From Aliarcobacter thereius LMG 24486 (GTDB lineage Bacteria; Campylobacterota; Campylobacteria; Campylobacterales; Arcobacteraceae): DNA of 64,000 nt. The position numbers were made by a program, and so were the translations under genes. The stretch lies in NCBI RefSeq assembly GCF_004214815.1, contig NZ_CP035926.1, positions 806,001-870,000 on the forward strand, given 5' to 3'. This document shows, one piece after another, positions 17,795 to 26,748 of the stretch. Under the pieces are notes generated by a model, which saw only the letters and a list, made by a program, of their open reading frames with translations, was not told the origin of the DNA and made no database searches. Every line of letters starts with the position of its first letter. Position 1 is the first letter of the stretch.

Positions 17795-18079
17795 ATGGCA
17801 GAGTATTTTACAAATGTACTAGCAAGACTGATTGTTAGCTATTCGACTTTAGTGGTAATATCATTAGCGATTTTGGTAGGCTACTGGATCATCGAAGATT
17901 ACAATGCTATGGTAGAGTTTATCAAATACATAAGTGACAATACTTTTGCACATATCGTTTTGTGGATGCCATTAATATTTGCATGGTTCAAACCTAGTAA
18001 AAATGGTAATGCAAATGCTTACTACCACAGACAAGCAAATTTTTGGGCAATGCATGATACTACGGGAGGAAGATGGTAA
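17795..18079 (+). CDS. Small two-helix inner-membrane protein
   Basis: The 94-residue protein has two hydrophobic segments (about residues 12-30 and 48-65) and a polar, aromatic C-terminal tail (YHRQANFWAMHD). No known family is recognised. It has a good RBS (CAGGAGC). Its stop lies within the start region of the next gene. It is the first gene of the unit facing the XRE repressor and is probably repressed by it. Confidence 0.72.
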   Translation: MAEYFTNVLARLIVSYSTLVVISLAILVGYWIIEDYNAMVEFIKYISDNTFAHIVLWMPLIFAWFKPSKNGNANAYYHRQANFWAMHDTTGGRW

Positions 18080-18360
18080 TGATAAAAATATTTTTAGCTT
18101 TTTTAGTGTTAGCTGGGATTGCAAGTGCTACAGAGGTGGCTATATGTCAATTTAAGACAGAATATTCTGGTTTTGCAGAAGATAAGATGACTTGTCCAGG
18201 ATCTTTTGAAAAAGTTACCACAATAAAAGATATGTATGCTGATGGATGGAAGTTTAAAGGTAGTTACAGAACTAATATGTATGAAGCAGGTGGACAATAT
18301 AGAGGCACTAAGGTAATTAAAGAATATACTTATCTTGTAATGGAAAAGGAAGATAAGTAA
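18079..18360 (+). CDS. Small secreted/periplasmic protein of unknown function
   Basis: I place the start at the ATG at 18079, which overlaps the previous stop (TAATG) and sits about nine bases after GGGAGGA. An alternative ATG lies at 18073. The 93-residue protein has a signal peptide (hydrophobic IFLAFLVLAGIASA) and two cysteines in the mature part (VAICQF and MTCPG), which could form a disulfide. No family is recognised. It is translationally coupled to the membrane protein before it. Confidence 0.72.
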   Translation: MIKIFLAFLVLAGIASATEVAICQFKTEYSGFAEDKMTCPGSFEKVTTIKDMYADGWKFKGSYRTNMYEAGGQYRGTKVIKEYTYLVMEKEDK

Positions 18361-18440
18361 CGAAACTGTTTAAATATAGGGATGTTTATAAGTTATATAG
18401 TAAAATAGAAGTATTAAATTACTTCGTTTAGGAAATTCGT

Positions 18441-18593
18441 ATGCCATTTTTAGCCTTACTTTTTGCACTGTTTGTTTTTGCTTTGTATAAAGGGGAAAGC
18501 AGTAGTGCTTTAGTAATATTGATTATGATCGTCGCAGCACTTTTTGCTACATACAATAAATCATTTCGAGACTCTTTGAGAGAGTTTTTTTAG
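18441..18593 (+). CDS. 50-residue hydrophobic membrane peptide
   Basis: A short frame begins MPFLALLFALFVFALYKG, continues with a second hydrophobic stretch (ALVILIMIVAALFA) and ends RDSLREFF. It therefore has two membrane helices and a charged tail. A GGAAATTC sequence serves as a modest RBS. Its last codons form a hairpin followed by a T run. It may be the third member of the XRE-controlled set, 80 bases after the secreted protein. Confidence 0.5.
   Translation: MPFLALLFALFVFALYKGESSSALVILIMIVAALFATYNKSFRDSLREFF
18571..18592 (+). terminator. Hairpin plus T-run at the end of the small membrane gene
   Basis: ACTCT (18571-18575) and AGAGT (18581-18585) pair around TTGAG, followed by a T run. 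The structure overlaps the 3' end of the 50-codon frame and would end the XRE-controlled transcript before abiE. Confidence 0.45.
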
Positions 18594-18685
18594 TTTGTTT
18601 TTAAAATAGCAACTTTTATAAACTAATATTTTATAAAAATATAAAATAAAGAAACAAATCTCTTGCTTTTGTTTTTAAAAATAGC
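18594..18685 (+). repeat. Paired 17-18-bp direct repeats upstream of abiEi
   Basis: TTTGTTTTTAAAATAGC (18594-18610) recurs with one extra A at 18668-18685, just before the abiEi start. AbiEi antitoxins bind repeated sites in their own promoter, so these are candidate operators. Confidence 0.45.
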
Positions 18686-18698
18686 TAAAATATAAATT

Positions 18699-19469
18699 AT
18701 GAATTTACAAAATGGTATAAAAATAAAACAACTATATCAAATGTTACCAGAGGGAGTTATAGCTCCTGCTTCTTGGCTTGCAGAACAAGGCTACTCTATG
18801 CAGCTGCTTTACCAGTACACCAAAAGCGGTTGGCTCAAAAAAACCTCAAGAGGCTCATGCATAAGAGGTGATGCGAAGCCATCTTGGCAGGGTGCTGTTT
18901 TAGGACTGCAAAAACTTAGCCATGAGCCATTTCACATAGGTGGCGTAACATCACTCAATCTTCAAGGTTATGCGCATTATCTGCCACTGAATAACTCACA
19001 AACTATATATTTGTATGGTACTCAAAAACTTCCAGCATGGTTTAAAAACATAGAGCTTGAACAAAAGTTTAATGTGATGAAAAAGCCCTGTTTTGAGAAA
19101 ATAGGTCTCAAAAGCATACCATCAAATATAAAAGATTGGGAGATGGTAGTTTCCTCTCCTGAAAGAGCTATGTTAGAGCTTCTTTATCAAGTAAAGCCAG
19201 ATGGACTAAGTTTTGAGTTTGCAGCAGAGATATTTGAGGGACTCACAACACTTCGCCCATCTTTAGTCAATAAACTTTTAGGTGTGTGTGAAAACATAAG
19301 AGTCAAACGCTTATTTCTTTTTCTGACAAGTTACTTTAACCACCCTTGGGCAAAGCATGTAAAAAAAGATGAGTTGGAACTCGGAACTGGCAGGATGCAG
19401 ATCGTAAAAAACGGTGTCTTTGACAACGAGTTTTTAATAACAGTACCAAAGGAGTACCATGCTAGATAA
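18699..19469 (+). CDS. abiEi: AbiEi-type antitoxin/repressor of a type IV toxin-antitoxin system
   Basis: The 256-residue protein has an N-terminal winged-helix region (GVIAPASWLAEQGYSMQLLYQYTKSGWLKK, given here as two blocks around APASWLAEQG and YQYTKSGWLKK) and an AbiEi C-terminal domain (HIGGVTSLNLQGYAHYL). AbiEi represses its own operon and counters AbiEii without binding it. Its 3' end overlaps the toxin gene by 11 bases, the usual AbiE arrangement. This block is visibly less A+T-rich than its surroundings, suggesting separate acquisition. Confidence 0.88.
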   Translation: MNLQNGIKIKQLYQMLPEGVIAPASWLAEQGYSMQLLYQYTKSGWLKKTSRGSCIRGDAKPSWQGAVLGLQKLSHEPFHIGGVTSLNLQGYAHYLPLNNSQTIYLYGTQKLPAWFKNIELEQKFNVMKKPCFEKIGLKSIPSNIKDWEMVVSSPERAMLELLYQVKPDGLSFEFAAEIFEGLTTLRPSLVNKLLGVCENIRVKRLFLFLTSYFNHPWAKHVKKDELELGTGRMQIVKNGVFDNEFLITVPKEYHAR

Positions 19470-20379
19470 AAATTCTATCTATTACAAACAAGTACAGCTA
19501 CTTTTGGAAGTATTACCTTATGTGTCACAAGAGGAGTGTTTTGCTCTTAAAGGCGGTACGGCTATCAATATGTTTGTCAGAGATATGCCACGACTCTCCG
19601 TAGATATAGACCTTATGTATCTTCCAGTAGAAGATCGACAAACCAGCCTTCAAAACATTGCTGAGTCGTTTCAAAGAATTGCTAACTCTATAGAGTCTTC
19701 AATAAGAGGTGCAAAAGTATATAGGCTAGATCAACAAGGAGATGGAATACTCTCTAAACTTCAAGTTGAAAAAAACGGTGTCCGTATCAAAATAGAAGCA
19801 TCGCCAGTAACAAGAGGAACGGTAAGAGAACCAAGTGTGCTCAATGTATCGGCAAGAGTGGAAGAGGAGTTTGGTTTTGCAGAGACTAGCGTAGTTCACT
19901 TGGATGATCTGTATGCTGGAAAACTCTGCGCTGCACTTGACAGACAACACCCTAGAGACTTTTTTGATGTCAGAGGACTCCTTGACAATGAGGGTATAAG
20001 CGATACTCTCATGGATGTTTTTATAGTGTACTTGATAAGCAGTAATCAACCTATATCAAAACTACTGCAACCAAACTTGATAGACATTGAGAGAATCTAC
20101 TCTGAACAGTTTGTCGGGATGCCGATAGAGCCAATGCCTTTGGAAGTTTTAGAAGCAACGAGAATAGAGCTAATTAGCACAATCCGTTCTAAACTTACTC
20201 AAAATCATCGTGATTTTTTGATAGGTTTTAAAGAGGGACATCCAGACTGGAGTTTGCTTCCGTTTGAGAACATAGAAGAGCTTCCATCTGTAAAGTGGAA
20301 AATGCTCAACCTTGAGAAAATGCCAAAAGCAAAAAGAGCGGAAGCTATAGAAAAATTAAAAGATGCACTTAAAATCTGA
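19459..20379 (+). CDS. abiEii: AbiEii nucleotidyltransferase toxin
   Basis: The 306-residue protein carries the AbiEii/MenT-type nucleotidyltransferase signatures: LKGGTAINMF near residue 28, SVDIDLMYL (metal-binding DxD) near residue 48, a basic lysine in KLQVEKNGVRIKIE, and HPRDFFDVRGLL near residue 157. Members of this family modify tRNA or bind nucleotides and arrest growth, giving phage-triggered abortive infection. It overlaps abiEi by 11 bases, so the pair is co-translated and both parts look complete. Confidence 0.9.
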   Translation: MLDKNSIYYKQVQLLLEVLPYVSQEECFALKGGTAINMFVRDMPRLSVDIDLMYLPVEDRQTSLQNIAESFQRIANSIESSIRGAKVYRLDQQGDGILSKLQVEKNGVRIKIEASPVTRGTVREPSVLNVSARVEEEFGFAETSVVHLDDLYAGKLCAALDRQHPRDFFDVRGLLDNEGISDTLMDVFIVYLISSNQPISKLLQPNLIDIERIYSEQFVGMPIEPMPLEVLEATRIELISTIRSKLTQNHRDFLIGFKEGHPDWSLLPFENIEELPSVKWKMLNLEKMPKAKRAEAIEKLKDALKI

Positions 20380-20394
20380 AATGGAGAGGTAGTA

Positions 20395-20622
20395 ATGGAA
20401 CAAAAAGTATTTAGTGTGATGTCGGAAGAGTTTACAAAAAACTACGATTTTTACAAAGATTATGATGATATGGTAATCCACAAGGAGACAGAACAGATCT
20501 TTAAAACTAATTTCATCAACGGTATGGTTCAACTAGTCCCAGTGAGCAATCATACAGCTATGGAAAAGATCGAGCAAGGGCTTAGTGAGTTTGCTAAAGA
20601 ACTCAAAAGACAAGGGTTTTAA
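20395..20622 (+). CDS. Small protein of unknown function after abiEii
   Basis: The 75-residue acidic/amphipathic protein starts 15 bases after abiEii with a good RBS (GGAGAGG), so it is probably the third gene of the abiE transcript. No motif is recognised. The Y/D-rich middle (NYDFYKDYDDM) and helical C-terminus (GLSEFAKELKRQGF) suggest a soluble helical protein. Confidence 0.6.
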   Translation: MEQKVFSVMSEEFTKNYDFYKDYDDMVIHKETEQIFKTNFINGMVQLVPVSNHTAMEKIEQGLSEFAKELKRQGF

Positions 20623-20667
20623 AAGTAATAAATCAATGAATAATTTTTTATAAATATTAATTATGAT

Positions 20668-20686
20668 ATTATAAGTTGATTATAAT
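20668..20686. promoter_or_regulatory. Inverted repeat in the methyltransferase promoter region
   Basis: ATTATAA and TTATAAT pair around GTTGA, 22 bases upstream of the methyltransferase ATG. In an A/T-rich genome this may be chance, but the place fits an operator; each arm also resembles a -10 box. Confidence 0.3.
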
Positions 20687-20707
20687 TAATATATATTAAG
20701 GCTAGGT

Positions 20708-21733
20708 ATGTCATATAAAGTAGGAAGCTTGTTCGCTGGAGTTGGAGGAGTATGTCAAGCTTTTAAAAATTCAGGATGTCAGGTTGTTTGGGCTAATGAA
20801 ATTGATGAAAAGGCGTGTACAACTTACCAATTAAACCATAAAGATACAGAACTAATAAAAGGTGATATAAAAAAACTTTCGAAAGAAAATTTGGAAAAAA
20901 TAGATATTTTGACAGCAGGATTTCCTTGCCAACCATTTTCTCAAGCTGGACATGGTAAAGGATTTGAAGATGAGAGAGGGCAGTTGTTTTTTGATGTTGT
21001 AAGACTACTAAAAGATTTAAAGCCTAAAGCTTATTTTCTTGAAAATGTAAAAACATTAGCATCACATAATGATGGTGAAACTTTTAAAGTTGTAAAAAAA
21101 GAATTAAAAAAAGCAGGATATTCATTTATCCCTTTTATTTTAAATGCAGCAGAACATACCTATATACCTCAAGGGAGAGAACGTATTTATATAGTTGGTT
21201 TTAAAGATGAATGTGAATATACTTTTGATAAGCCGATAAAAATTAATAAAATAGATGATATAGAACAACAATTATTGTCAAAATTGTTTAAAATACCCCC
21301 AAAATTAGATAAAAGTCCTAAAAAAGTAAAAGAATTTTTAGATAAATCCACAGTTTTAGCAAATGATATTTATAATAATTTCGATAATAAGATACATCAA
21401 AGAGTAATAGAGGCAGTAAAAGATACAGATACGGTATATCAATATAGACGATATTATGTAAGAGAAAATAAATCAAGTGTCTGTCCAACATTAACAGCTA
21501 ATATGGGTGGTGGTGGACATAATATACCTATTATTTTAGATAATAACATGCCTAGAAGGTTGACTCCAAAAGAATGTTTTAATTTACAAGGCTTTCCTAA
21601 AACTTTTAAATTACCTGATAATATTGCCAGAGGACAATTATATAAACAAGCGGGAAATTCAGTAGTGGTTCCAATGGTTCAACAAATTGCAGAGGAAATG
21701 GTACGAGTTCTTAATGGAAACCAAATTAGTTAA
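20708..21733 (+). CDS. DNA (cytosine-5) methyltransferase
   Basis: The 341-residue enzyme transfers a methyl group to C5 of cytosine. Motif I is GSLFAGVGGVCQAF at the N-terminus, motif IV TAGFPCQPFSQAG has catalytic C74, motif VI is ENVKT, and motif VIII and X regions (QGRERIYIVG and KQAGNSVVVPM) are in place. The target-recognition region is about residues 190-270. It is first in a five-gene overlapping operon with a GHKL ATPase, Z1 ATPase, PD-(D/E)XK protein and AIPR protein, and presumably marks self DNA for that system. Confidence 0.93.
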   Translation: MSYKVGSLFAGVGGVCQAFKNSGCQVVWANEIDEKACTTYQLNHKDTELIKGDIKKLSKENLEKIDILTAGFPCQPFSQAGHGKGFEDERGQLFFDVVRLLKDLKPKAYFLENVKTLASHNDGETFKVVKKELKKAGYSFIPFILNAAEHTYIPQGRERIYIVGFKDECEYTFDKPIKINKIDDIEQQLLSKLFKIPPKLDKSPKKVKEFLDKSTVLANDIYNNFDNKIHQRVIEAVKDTDTVYQYRRYYVRENKSSVCPTLTANMGGGGHNIPIILDNNMPRRLTPKECFNLQGFPKTFKLPDNIARGQLYKQAGNSVVVPMVQQIAEEMVRVLNGNQIS

Positions 21734-23132
21734 ACCTAATCTAAAAAACTTCATAAAATCTTTAAGAGATGTGGGATATACATTTGAAATTGCCGTAGCA
21801 GATATTTTAGACAATAGTATTTCAGCAAATGCTACTGAAGTTAAAATTTATACTGTACCAAAACCTGAGTTAGTATTTTATATGCTTGATAATGGTAGTG
21901 GTATGTATGATAATGAATTATTAGAAGCTATGAGGCTTGCAACAAAAAATCCTGATGATGAAAGAGATAAAAGAGATTTAGGAAGATTTGGCTTAGGATT
22001 AAAAACAGCATCTTTTTCTCAATGTAAAAAACTTACTGTAATTTCTAAAAAAGACAATCAGCTATCAATAAAACAGTGGGATTTAGATTATATTTCAGAA
22101 GTAAATGAATGGGAATTAATTACTCCAGAATTAAATACATATCAAGATATTCCTTTTTTTAATGAACTTTCAAATAGTAAAAGTGGTACATTAGTTATTT
22201 GGGAGAAAATTGATAAATACAAACAGGATACGTTTTCACATAAGGTTGAAAAGTTAAATAGTCATTTGTCTTTAGTATTTCACAGATTTTTAGAAGGAGC
22301 TGATAGTTTTACAAGACTAAAAATTTCTGTAAATGGTAATTATTTAAAACCCTTTGATCCTTTTAATGCCAATCACGATGCAACATTTGAACAATCTCCT
22401 GAGATTATAAACTTTTATGGTTCAAATATAAAAATTACATCGTTTATACTTCCGCATCATAAAAATCTATCTCGAGAAGAATGGGATAGATTTGGAACAG
22501 AAGATGGTTATATAAAATCACAAGGATTTTATCTTTATAGAGCTAATAGATTATTGATATATGGTACTTGGTGGGGTTTACATAAAGCGAGTGATGCACA
22601 TAAATTAGTAAGAATTAAAATCGATATATCAAATAATCAAGATGGTTATTGGGGAATCGATATTAAAAAATCAACTGCAAATCCATTACCAGAATTAAAA
22701 AAAGATTTAAAAAGAATCATACAAAAAGTAACTAAAGATGGATTTAAACCTTTTTCTACAAGAGGTAGAAAAATAAATGATAAAACAACTACAAGGTTTT
22801 GGACTATAGTTCCCGATCAAGATGGATTTCATTTTGGAGTGAATAAAGAGCATCCAATTTATATTAAACTTATTGAATCATTACCAGAAGAAAATAAAGA
22901 CCTATTTAATAGTTATCTTAAAGGCTTGCAAGCTTATCTTCCTTTAGAATCAATACAACATCAATTACAACAAAATCCTCATCACATTAAACAAGAAGAT
23001 TTACTTACAGATAATGATAAAAAAGAGTTATTTATAAAATTGAAAAATTTAGGTTTTGATAAAGAATATATAGAAAGTTTATTAAAGACAGAATTATATA
23101 AAAACCATGAGGAGTTACTTGATGCTGATTAA
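21714..23132 (+). CDS. GHKL ATPase of the MutL/MORC-like type associated with restriction-modification
   Basis: I place the start at the ATG at 21714 (METKLVKP), overlapping the methyltransferase stop by 20 bases; a TTG at 21687 is possible. The ATP-binding fold shows the N box VADILDNSISANA, the DNGSGM box and the GRFGLGLKTAS box. The usual catalytic glutamate position four residues before the N-box asparagine is an aspartate here. Proteins of this kind were linked by Iyer, Abhiman and Aravind (2008) to restriction systems ancestral to eukaryotic MORC ATPases. It likely dimerises on ATP and clamps DNA in the operon's restriction complex. Confidence 0.88.
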   Translation: METKLVKPNLKNFIKSLRDVGYTFEIAVADILDNSISANATEVKIYTVPKPELVFYMLDNGSGMYDNELLEAMRLATKNPDDERDKRDLGRFGLGLKTASFSQCKKLTVISKKDNQLSIKQWDLDYISEVNEWELITPELNTYQDIPFFNELSNSKSGTLVIWEKIDKYKQDTFSHKVEKLNSHLSLVFHRFLEGADSFTRLKISVNGNYLKPFDPFNANHDATFEQSPEIINFYGSNIKITSFILPHHKNLSREEWDRFGTEDGYIKSQGFYLYRANRLLIYGTWWGLHKASDAHKLVRIKIDISNNQDGYWGIDIKKSTANPLPELKKDLKRIIQKVTKDGFKPFSTRGRKINDKTTTRFWTIVPDQDGFHFGVNKEHPIYIKLIESLPEENKDLFNSYLKGLQAYLPLESIQHQLQQNPHHIKQEDLLTDNDKKELFIKLKNLGFDKEYIESLLKTELYKNHEELLDAD

Positions 23133-25821
23133 TCTATATGAAGAGGTTAAAGAATTTTTATTAAATAAACTAAATAAACAATATGAGCTTCAAGAAGATA
23201 ATTTAGAATCGTCTGATATAGAAAGGGAAATCAATAATATAAAAACAATACTTTCCTCTGATATGAAAAGTCACTTCTTTATTAATTTTATAGAAAATTT
23301 AACAGATAAAGATTTTATCCAGCTAAGAATCGAAATTGAGAAACATTTTGATGTTAAAATGGAAGAAGGGATAATAATCAAAGGCGAGGAGCAACAAAAA
23401 AGAGATACAACATGGTGGAGTAATAAAACTAAACTAGAACAAGAAAAAAGCAATAACAATTATTATTGGAATAGATTAAAAAAATACCATGAGAAATCTT
23501 TACCTCCAGAAGTAATAAAAACAATAGATGAAGATACTGATATGGTAATGGATAATATTGGCAATCCTAATTTAGAAGAATTTGATATATATGGAATGGT
23601 CGTTGGTCATGTTCAATCTGGAAAAACTGCAAATTATTCATCACTTCTTTGTAAAGCAGCCGATGCTGGGTATAGATTTATAGTAGTTATTGCTGGAGAT
23701 AAAAATAATTTAAGAGATCAAACTCAAGAAAGAATCAACGAAGCATTTTTAGGAAAAAATACTTCAAAGTTAGTTGGGGTAGGATTAATAGATTCTAAAA
23801 AAGATAAATTACCAATTAGTTTAACAACTATTGAAAAAGACTTTAATGCAAGAGATGCAGATAAAAATTCACAAGGTACAAATTTTGATAATATTAATAC
23901 GCCAATTTTATTAGTAATTAAAAAAAATACATCAACATTAACAAGTGTTATCTCTTGGATAAAAAATCAATATAAAAACAAAATATACAAGCATTCAATG
24001 CTTGTAATTGATGACGAGTCTGACTATGCTTCAATCAATACCAAAGAACAAGAAGACCCAACAACAATAAACAAAAAAATCAGGGCATTACTTGGTTTAT
24101 TTCATAAAAGTAGCTATGTTGCATATACTGCAACACCATATGCAAATATTTTTATAGACCATGAAGTAGAAGAAACAAAGAATATTTATCTTGATAATAA
24201 GAACAAAGAAAGTGATATAGCTAAAGATTTGTTTCCAAGAGATTTTATTTATGCTCTTGATGCTCCTACAAATTATTTTGGTGCAAGAAAAATATTTATT
24301 GAAGATACTGAAAAATACATTATTAATATTAAATATGATGATTTGAAAATTTTGCCGACGAACCATAAAAAAGATGATGACTTAACAACTCTACCAGAAT
24401 CTTTGTATGAAGCAATTAACTTATATATTTTAAATATAGCAATTAGATATTTAAGAAAACAAAAGAATAAACACAATAGTATGCTCATTCATATTAGTAG
24501 ATTTTCAGATATGCATTCTAAAATTGCTTTTTTAGTAAATAGTCATTTACAAATTGTTAAAGCAGATATAAAATCTTATGGAAAATTAGCAAATGCAAAA
24601 AATCAAAGTTTTATAATTCAAAAATTCTATGATTTATTTCTTGAAAAGCTCAGTTTTATTGAATTTGAGTGGGAAAATGTTCTTAGTCAATTAGTGGATA
24701 TTATAGATACTGTTGTGGTGAGAGAAGAGCATCAAAAAAGCAAATTAAGAATAGAATATCGTAAAGATATAACCTCAAATATTATAGCAATTGGGGGAAT
24801 GAGTTTGGCAAGAGGTTTTACACTTGAAGGTTTGAGTGTAAGCTATTTTATAAGAAGTACAATTTTTTATGATACATTAATGCAAATGGGTAGATGGTTT
24901 GGATACAGAACAGGCTATGAAGATTTATGTAAAATATATATGCCTTTAGAAGTTGAAAATTATTTTAGACAAATAATTGAAGCAACTGAGGAGTTAATGT
25001 TAGACTTTAAAGAGATTGCAAAAGAAAAGAAAACTCCTCTGGATTTTGGTTTAGCTGTTAAACAGCATCCAGATAGTTTATTGCAAGTTACTGCAAAAAA
25101 TAAAAGAAAAAATACTCAAGTATTACCTCATAAAATGAATTTAAATGGAGTATTAAAAGAAACGGTTAGATTTTCTAAAGATCAAAAAGTCCACGCACAA
25201 AATTTAAGTGTGCTTGTTGATTTGGTTAATGGTTTAGATAGCAAGTTATCAGATAACAAATCTCCTTTTATTTTTAGAGAAATTGAAAGAGAAACTATAG
25301 AAAAGTTTTTAAATGATTTTATTATTTATAAGAGAAGTGTAATTGATAATTTAATGCCTATTAAGTTTATTCAAGAATATGTTAAAAATATAGACACAAA
25401 ATGGGATATAGTATTATATAGTGGTAAACAACAAGAAATAACTATTGGATCAATTATCACACAAGCCCAATTAAGAAATAATCCTAATGACAAAGGTGAT
25501 TATATTGAACTTGCTAGAAGAAAAGCTTCATCTGGTACTCCTGAGCTAATATTATTAGATAAAGACTTACAAAAAGAGATAAATGCTAAAGATTTTCAAA
25601 AAGGTGAAAAGTCAAAGTATATCAGACAAAGATTAAAAAATCCAGTATTAATGCTTCACATATTGGATATTCCAGAATTTTGTAAAACATTACCTGCTTT
25701 TGGAGTTTGTTTTCCTGATAATGGTTTAGGACATTCTCAAACAGTAGAATATATTATAAATAGTGTATATATTAAAGAACTTGAAGAACAAATGAGATAT
25801 GAAGAGGAATATGATGATTAA
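23122..25821 (+). CDS. Z1-domain P-loop ATPase/putative helicase of the MORC-type restriction system
   Basis: I prefer the ATG at 23122 because GAGGAG lies seven bases before it; the ATG at 23107 is an alternative. The ~899-residue protein has Walker A GHVQSGKT with K168, a DEAD-like VIDDESDY box, YTATPYANIF and the Z1 hallmark LMQMGRWFGYR. The Z1 family is a superfamily-II-like NTPase found with MORC-type ATPases, methylases and REase-fold proteins. It overlaps the GHKL gene by 11 bases and the next gene by 8, so the operon is tightly coupled. It is probably the motor or regulatory ATPase of the restriction complex. Confidence 0.92.
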   Translation: MLINLYEEVKEFLLNKLNKQYELQEDNLESSDIEREINNIKTILSSDMKSHFFINFIENLTDKDFIQLRIEIEKHFDVKMEEGIIIKGEEQQKRDTTWWSNKTKLEQEKSNNNYYWNRLKKYHEKSLPPEVIKTIDEDTDMVMDNIGNPNLEEFDIYGMVVGHVQSGKTANYSSLLCKAADAGYRFIVVIAGDKNNLRDQTQERINEAFLGKNTSKLVGVGLIDSKKDKLPISLTTIEKDFNARDADKNSQGTNFDNINTPILLVIKKNTSTLTSVISWIKNQYKNKIYKHSMLVIDDESDYASINTKEQEDPTTINKKIRALLGLFHKSSYVAYTATPYANIFIDHEVEETKNIYLDNKNKESDIAKDLFPRDFIYALDAPTNYFGARKIFIEDTEKYIINIKYDDLKILPTNHKKDDDLTTLPESLYEAINLYILNIAIRYLRKQKNKHNSMLIHISRFSDMHSKIAFLVNSHLQIVKADIKSYGKLANAKNQSFIIQKFYDLFLEKLSFIEFEWENVLSQLVDIIDTVVVREEHQKSKLRIEYRKDITSNIIAIGGMSLARGFTLEGLSVSYFIRSTIFYDTLMQMGRWFGYRTGYEDLCKIYMPLEVENYFRQIIEATEELMLDFKEIAKEKKTPLDFGLAVKQHPDSLLQVTAKNKRKNTQVLPHKMNLNGVLKETVRFSKDQKVHAQNLSVLVDLVNGLDSKLSDNKSPFIFREIERETIEKFLNDFIIYKRSVIDNLMPIKFIQEYVKNIDTKWDIVLYSGKQQEITIGSIITQAQLRNNPNDKGDYIELARRKASSGTPELILLDKDLQKEINAKDFQKGEKSKYIRQRLKNPVLMLHILDIPEFCKTLPAFGVCFPDNGLGHSQTVEYIINSVYIKELEEQMRYEEEYDD

Positions 25822-26746
25822 TCCTTGGAAAGATATGAAAAAAAGTACTCAAAGAAGGGTAAAAGAAAATATTAAACATGACATATTTTGGATTGTTGAT
25901 TTAGAAGGTAAATATGGATTATATATTAAAATAAAATCGATATGCGATAACAACATAGATATATTAAAGTTAAAAGGTTTATCGATATTAAAAAGAAATG
26001 AAGAAAATACTACAGAACTCTTTATAGCTTTAAATAGTAATCAAGATTGGGAAATGTTTTTAACACTGTGTAAAGATTTAATATTAATAGCAAAAAAATA
26101 TAGTGATGATAGTACTATGTTTACTGCAATAGAAAATCGATTAAAAAGGTGGCAACAATTTCTCTTAAAAAATAAAAGTATAGACTTTCCACTACATAAG
26201 CAAATGGGCTTATTTAGTGAACTAATGTGTTTAAAAGAGATAATTGCTAATAATATTGGCATTAAAAATGCAATTTTTTCATGGGTCGGTGCTGATTTTG
26301 ATAAACAAGACTTTTTATTAGAAGATATGATTATTGAAGTAAAATCATATAAAACATCAAAAACACCAATAGTATCAATATCTTCTGCTGCACAACTGTA
26401 TAGTGATAAACAACCTATATATTTAATTTCTTATGGATTAACTCCTACAGATAATGGAATTTCTATTGATGATTTAATTTTAGACATTGAAAAACAAATA
26501 GAAAATGAATCTTTTGAATTTTTTGAGATATTTCATAATAAACTTTTTGAATATGGATATATGATAGATTTAGATATAAAAAAATATAAATTTATTATAG
26601 ATAAAAACAGGATATTCCATGTTAGTACATCATTCCCAAAAATTACACCATTAGATATTGATAGTAGAATTTTAAATTTGAACTATTCTATTGATTTACT
26701 ACAGTGTAAAGAATTTGAAATAGAAAGAATTCAATTTAAAGGTTGA
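25814..26746 (+). CDS. PD-(D/E)XK nuclease-like protein, DUF4420 family
   Basis: The start is taken at the ATG at 25814, five bases after AGAGGA; earlier in-frame ATGs lie at 25799 and 25811. The 310-residue protein has the restriction-fold core GLFSELMCLKEI (glutamate helix), then QDFLLED with D166 and IEVKSYK with E175 and K177. This is the expected D...ExK active site, so it is probably the nuclease subunit of the operon. It overlaps Z1 upstream and ends three bases before the AIPR start. Confidence 0.9.
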   Translation: MINPWKDMKKSTQRRVKENIKHDIFWIVDLEGKYGLYIKIKSICDNNIDILKLKGLSILKRNEENTTELFIALNSNQDWEMFLTLCKDLILIAKKYSDDSTMFTAIENRLKRWQQFLLKNKSIDFPLHKQMGLFSELMCLKEIIANNIGIKNAIFSWVGADFDKQDFLLEDMIIEVKSYKTSKTPIVSISSAAQLYSDKQPIYLISYGLTPTDNGISIDDLILDIEKQIENESFEFFEIFHNKLFEYGYMIDLDIKKYKFIIDKNRIFHVSTSFPKITPLDIDSRILNLNYSIDLLQCKEFEIERIQFKG

Positions 26747-26748
26747 TA

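Noticed and set aside
21687-21713. TTG start for the GHKL ATPase
   Set aside because: ATG at 21714 gives a normal start; the extra nine residues are shared with the methyltransferase coding overlap.
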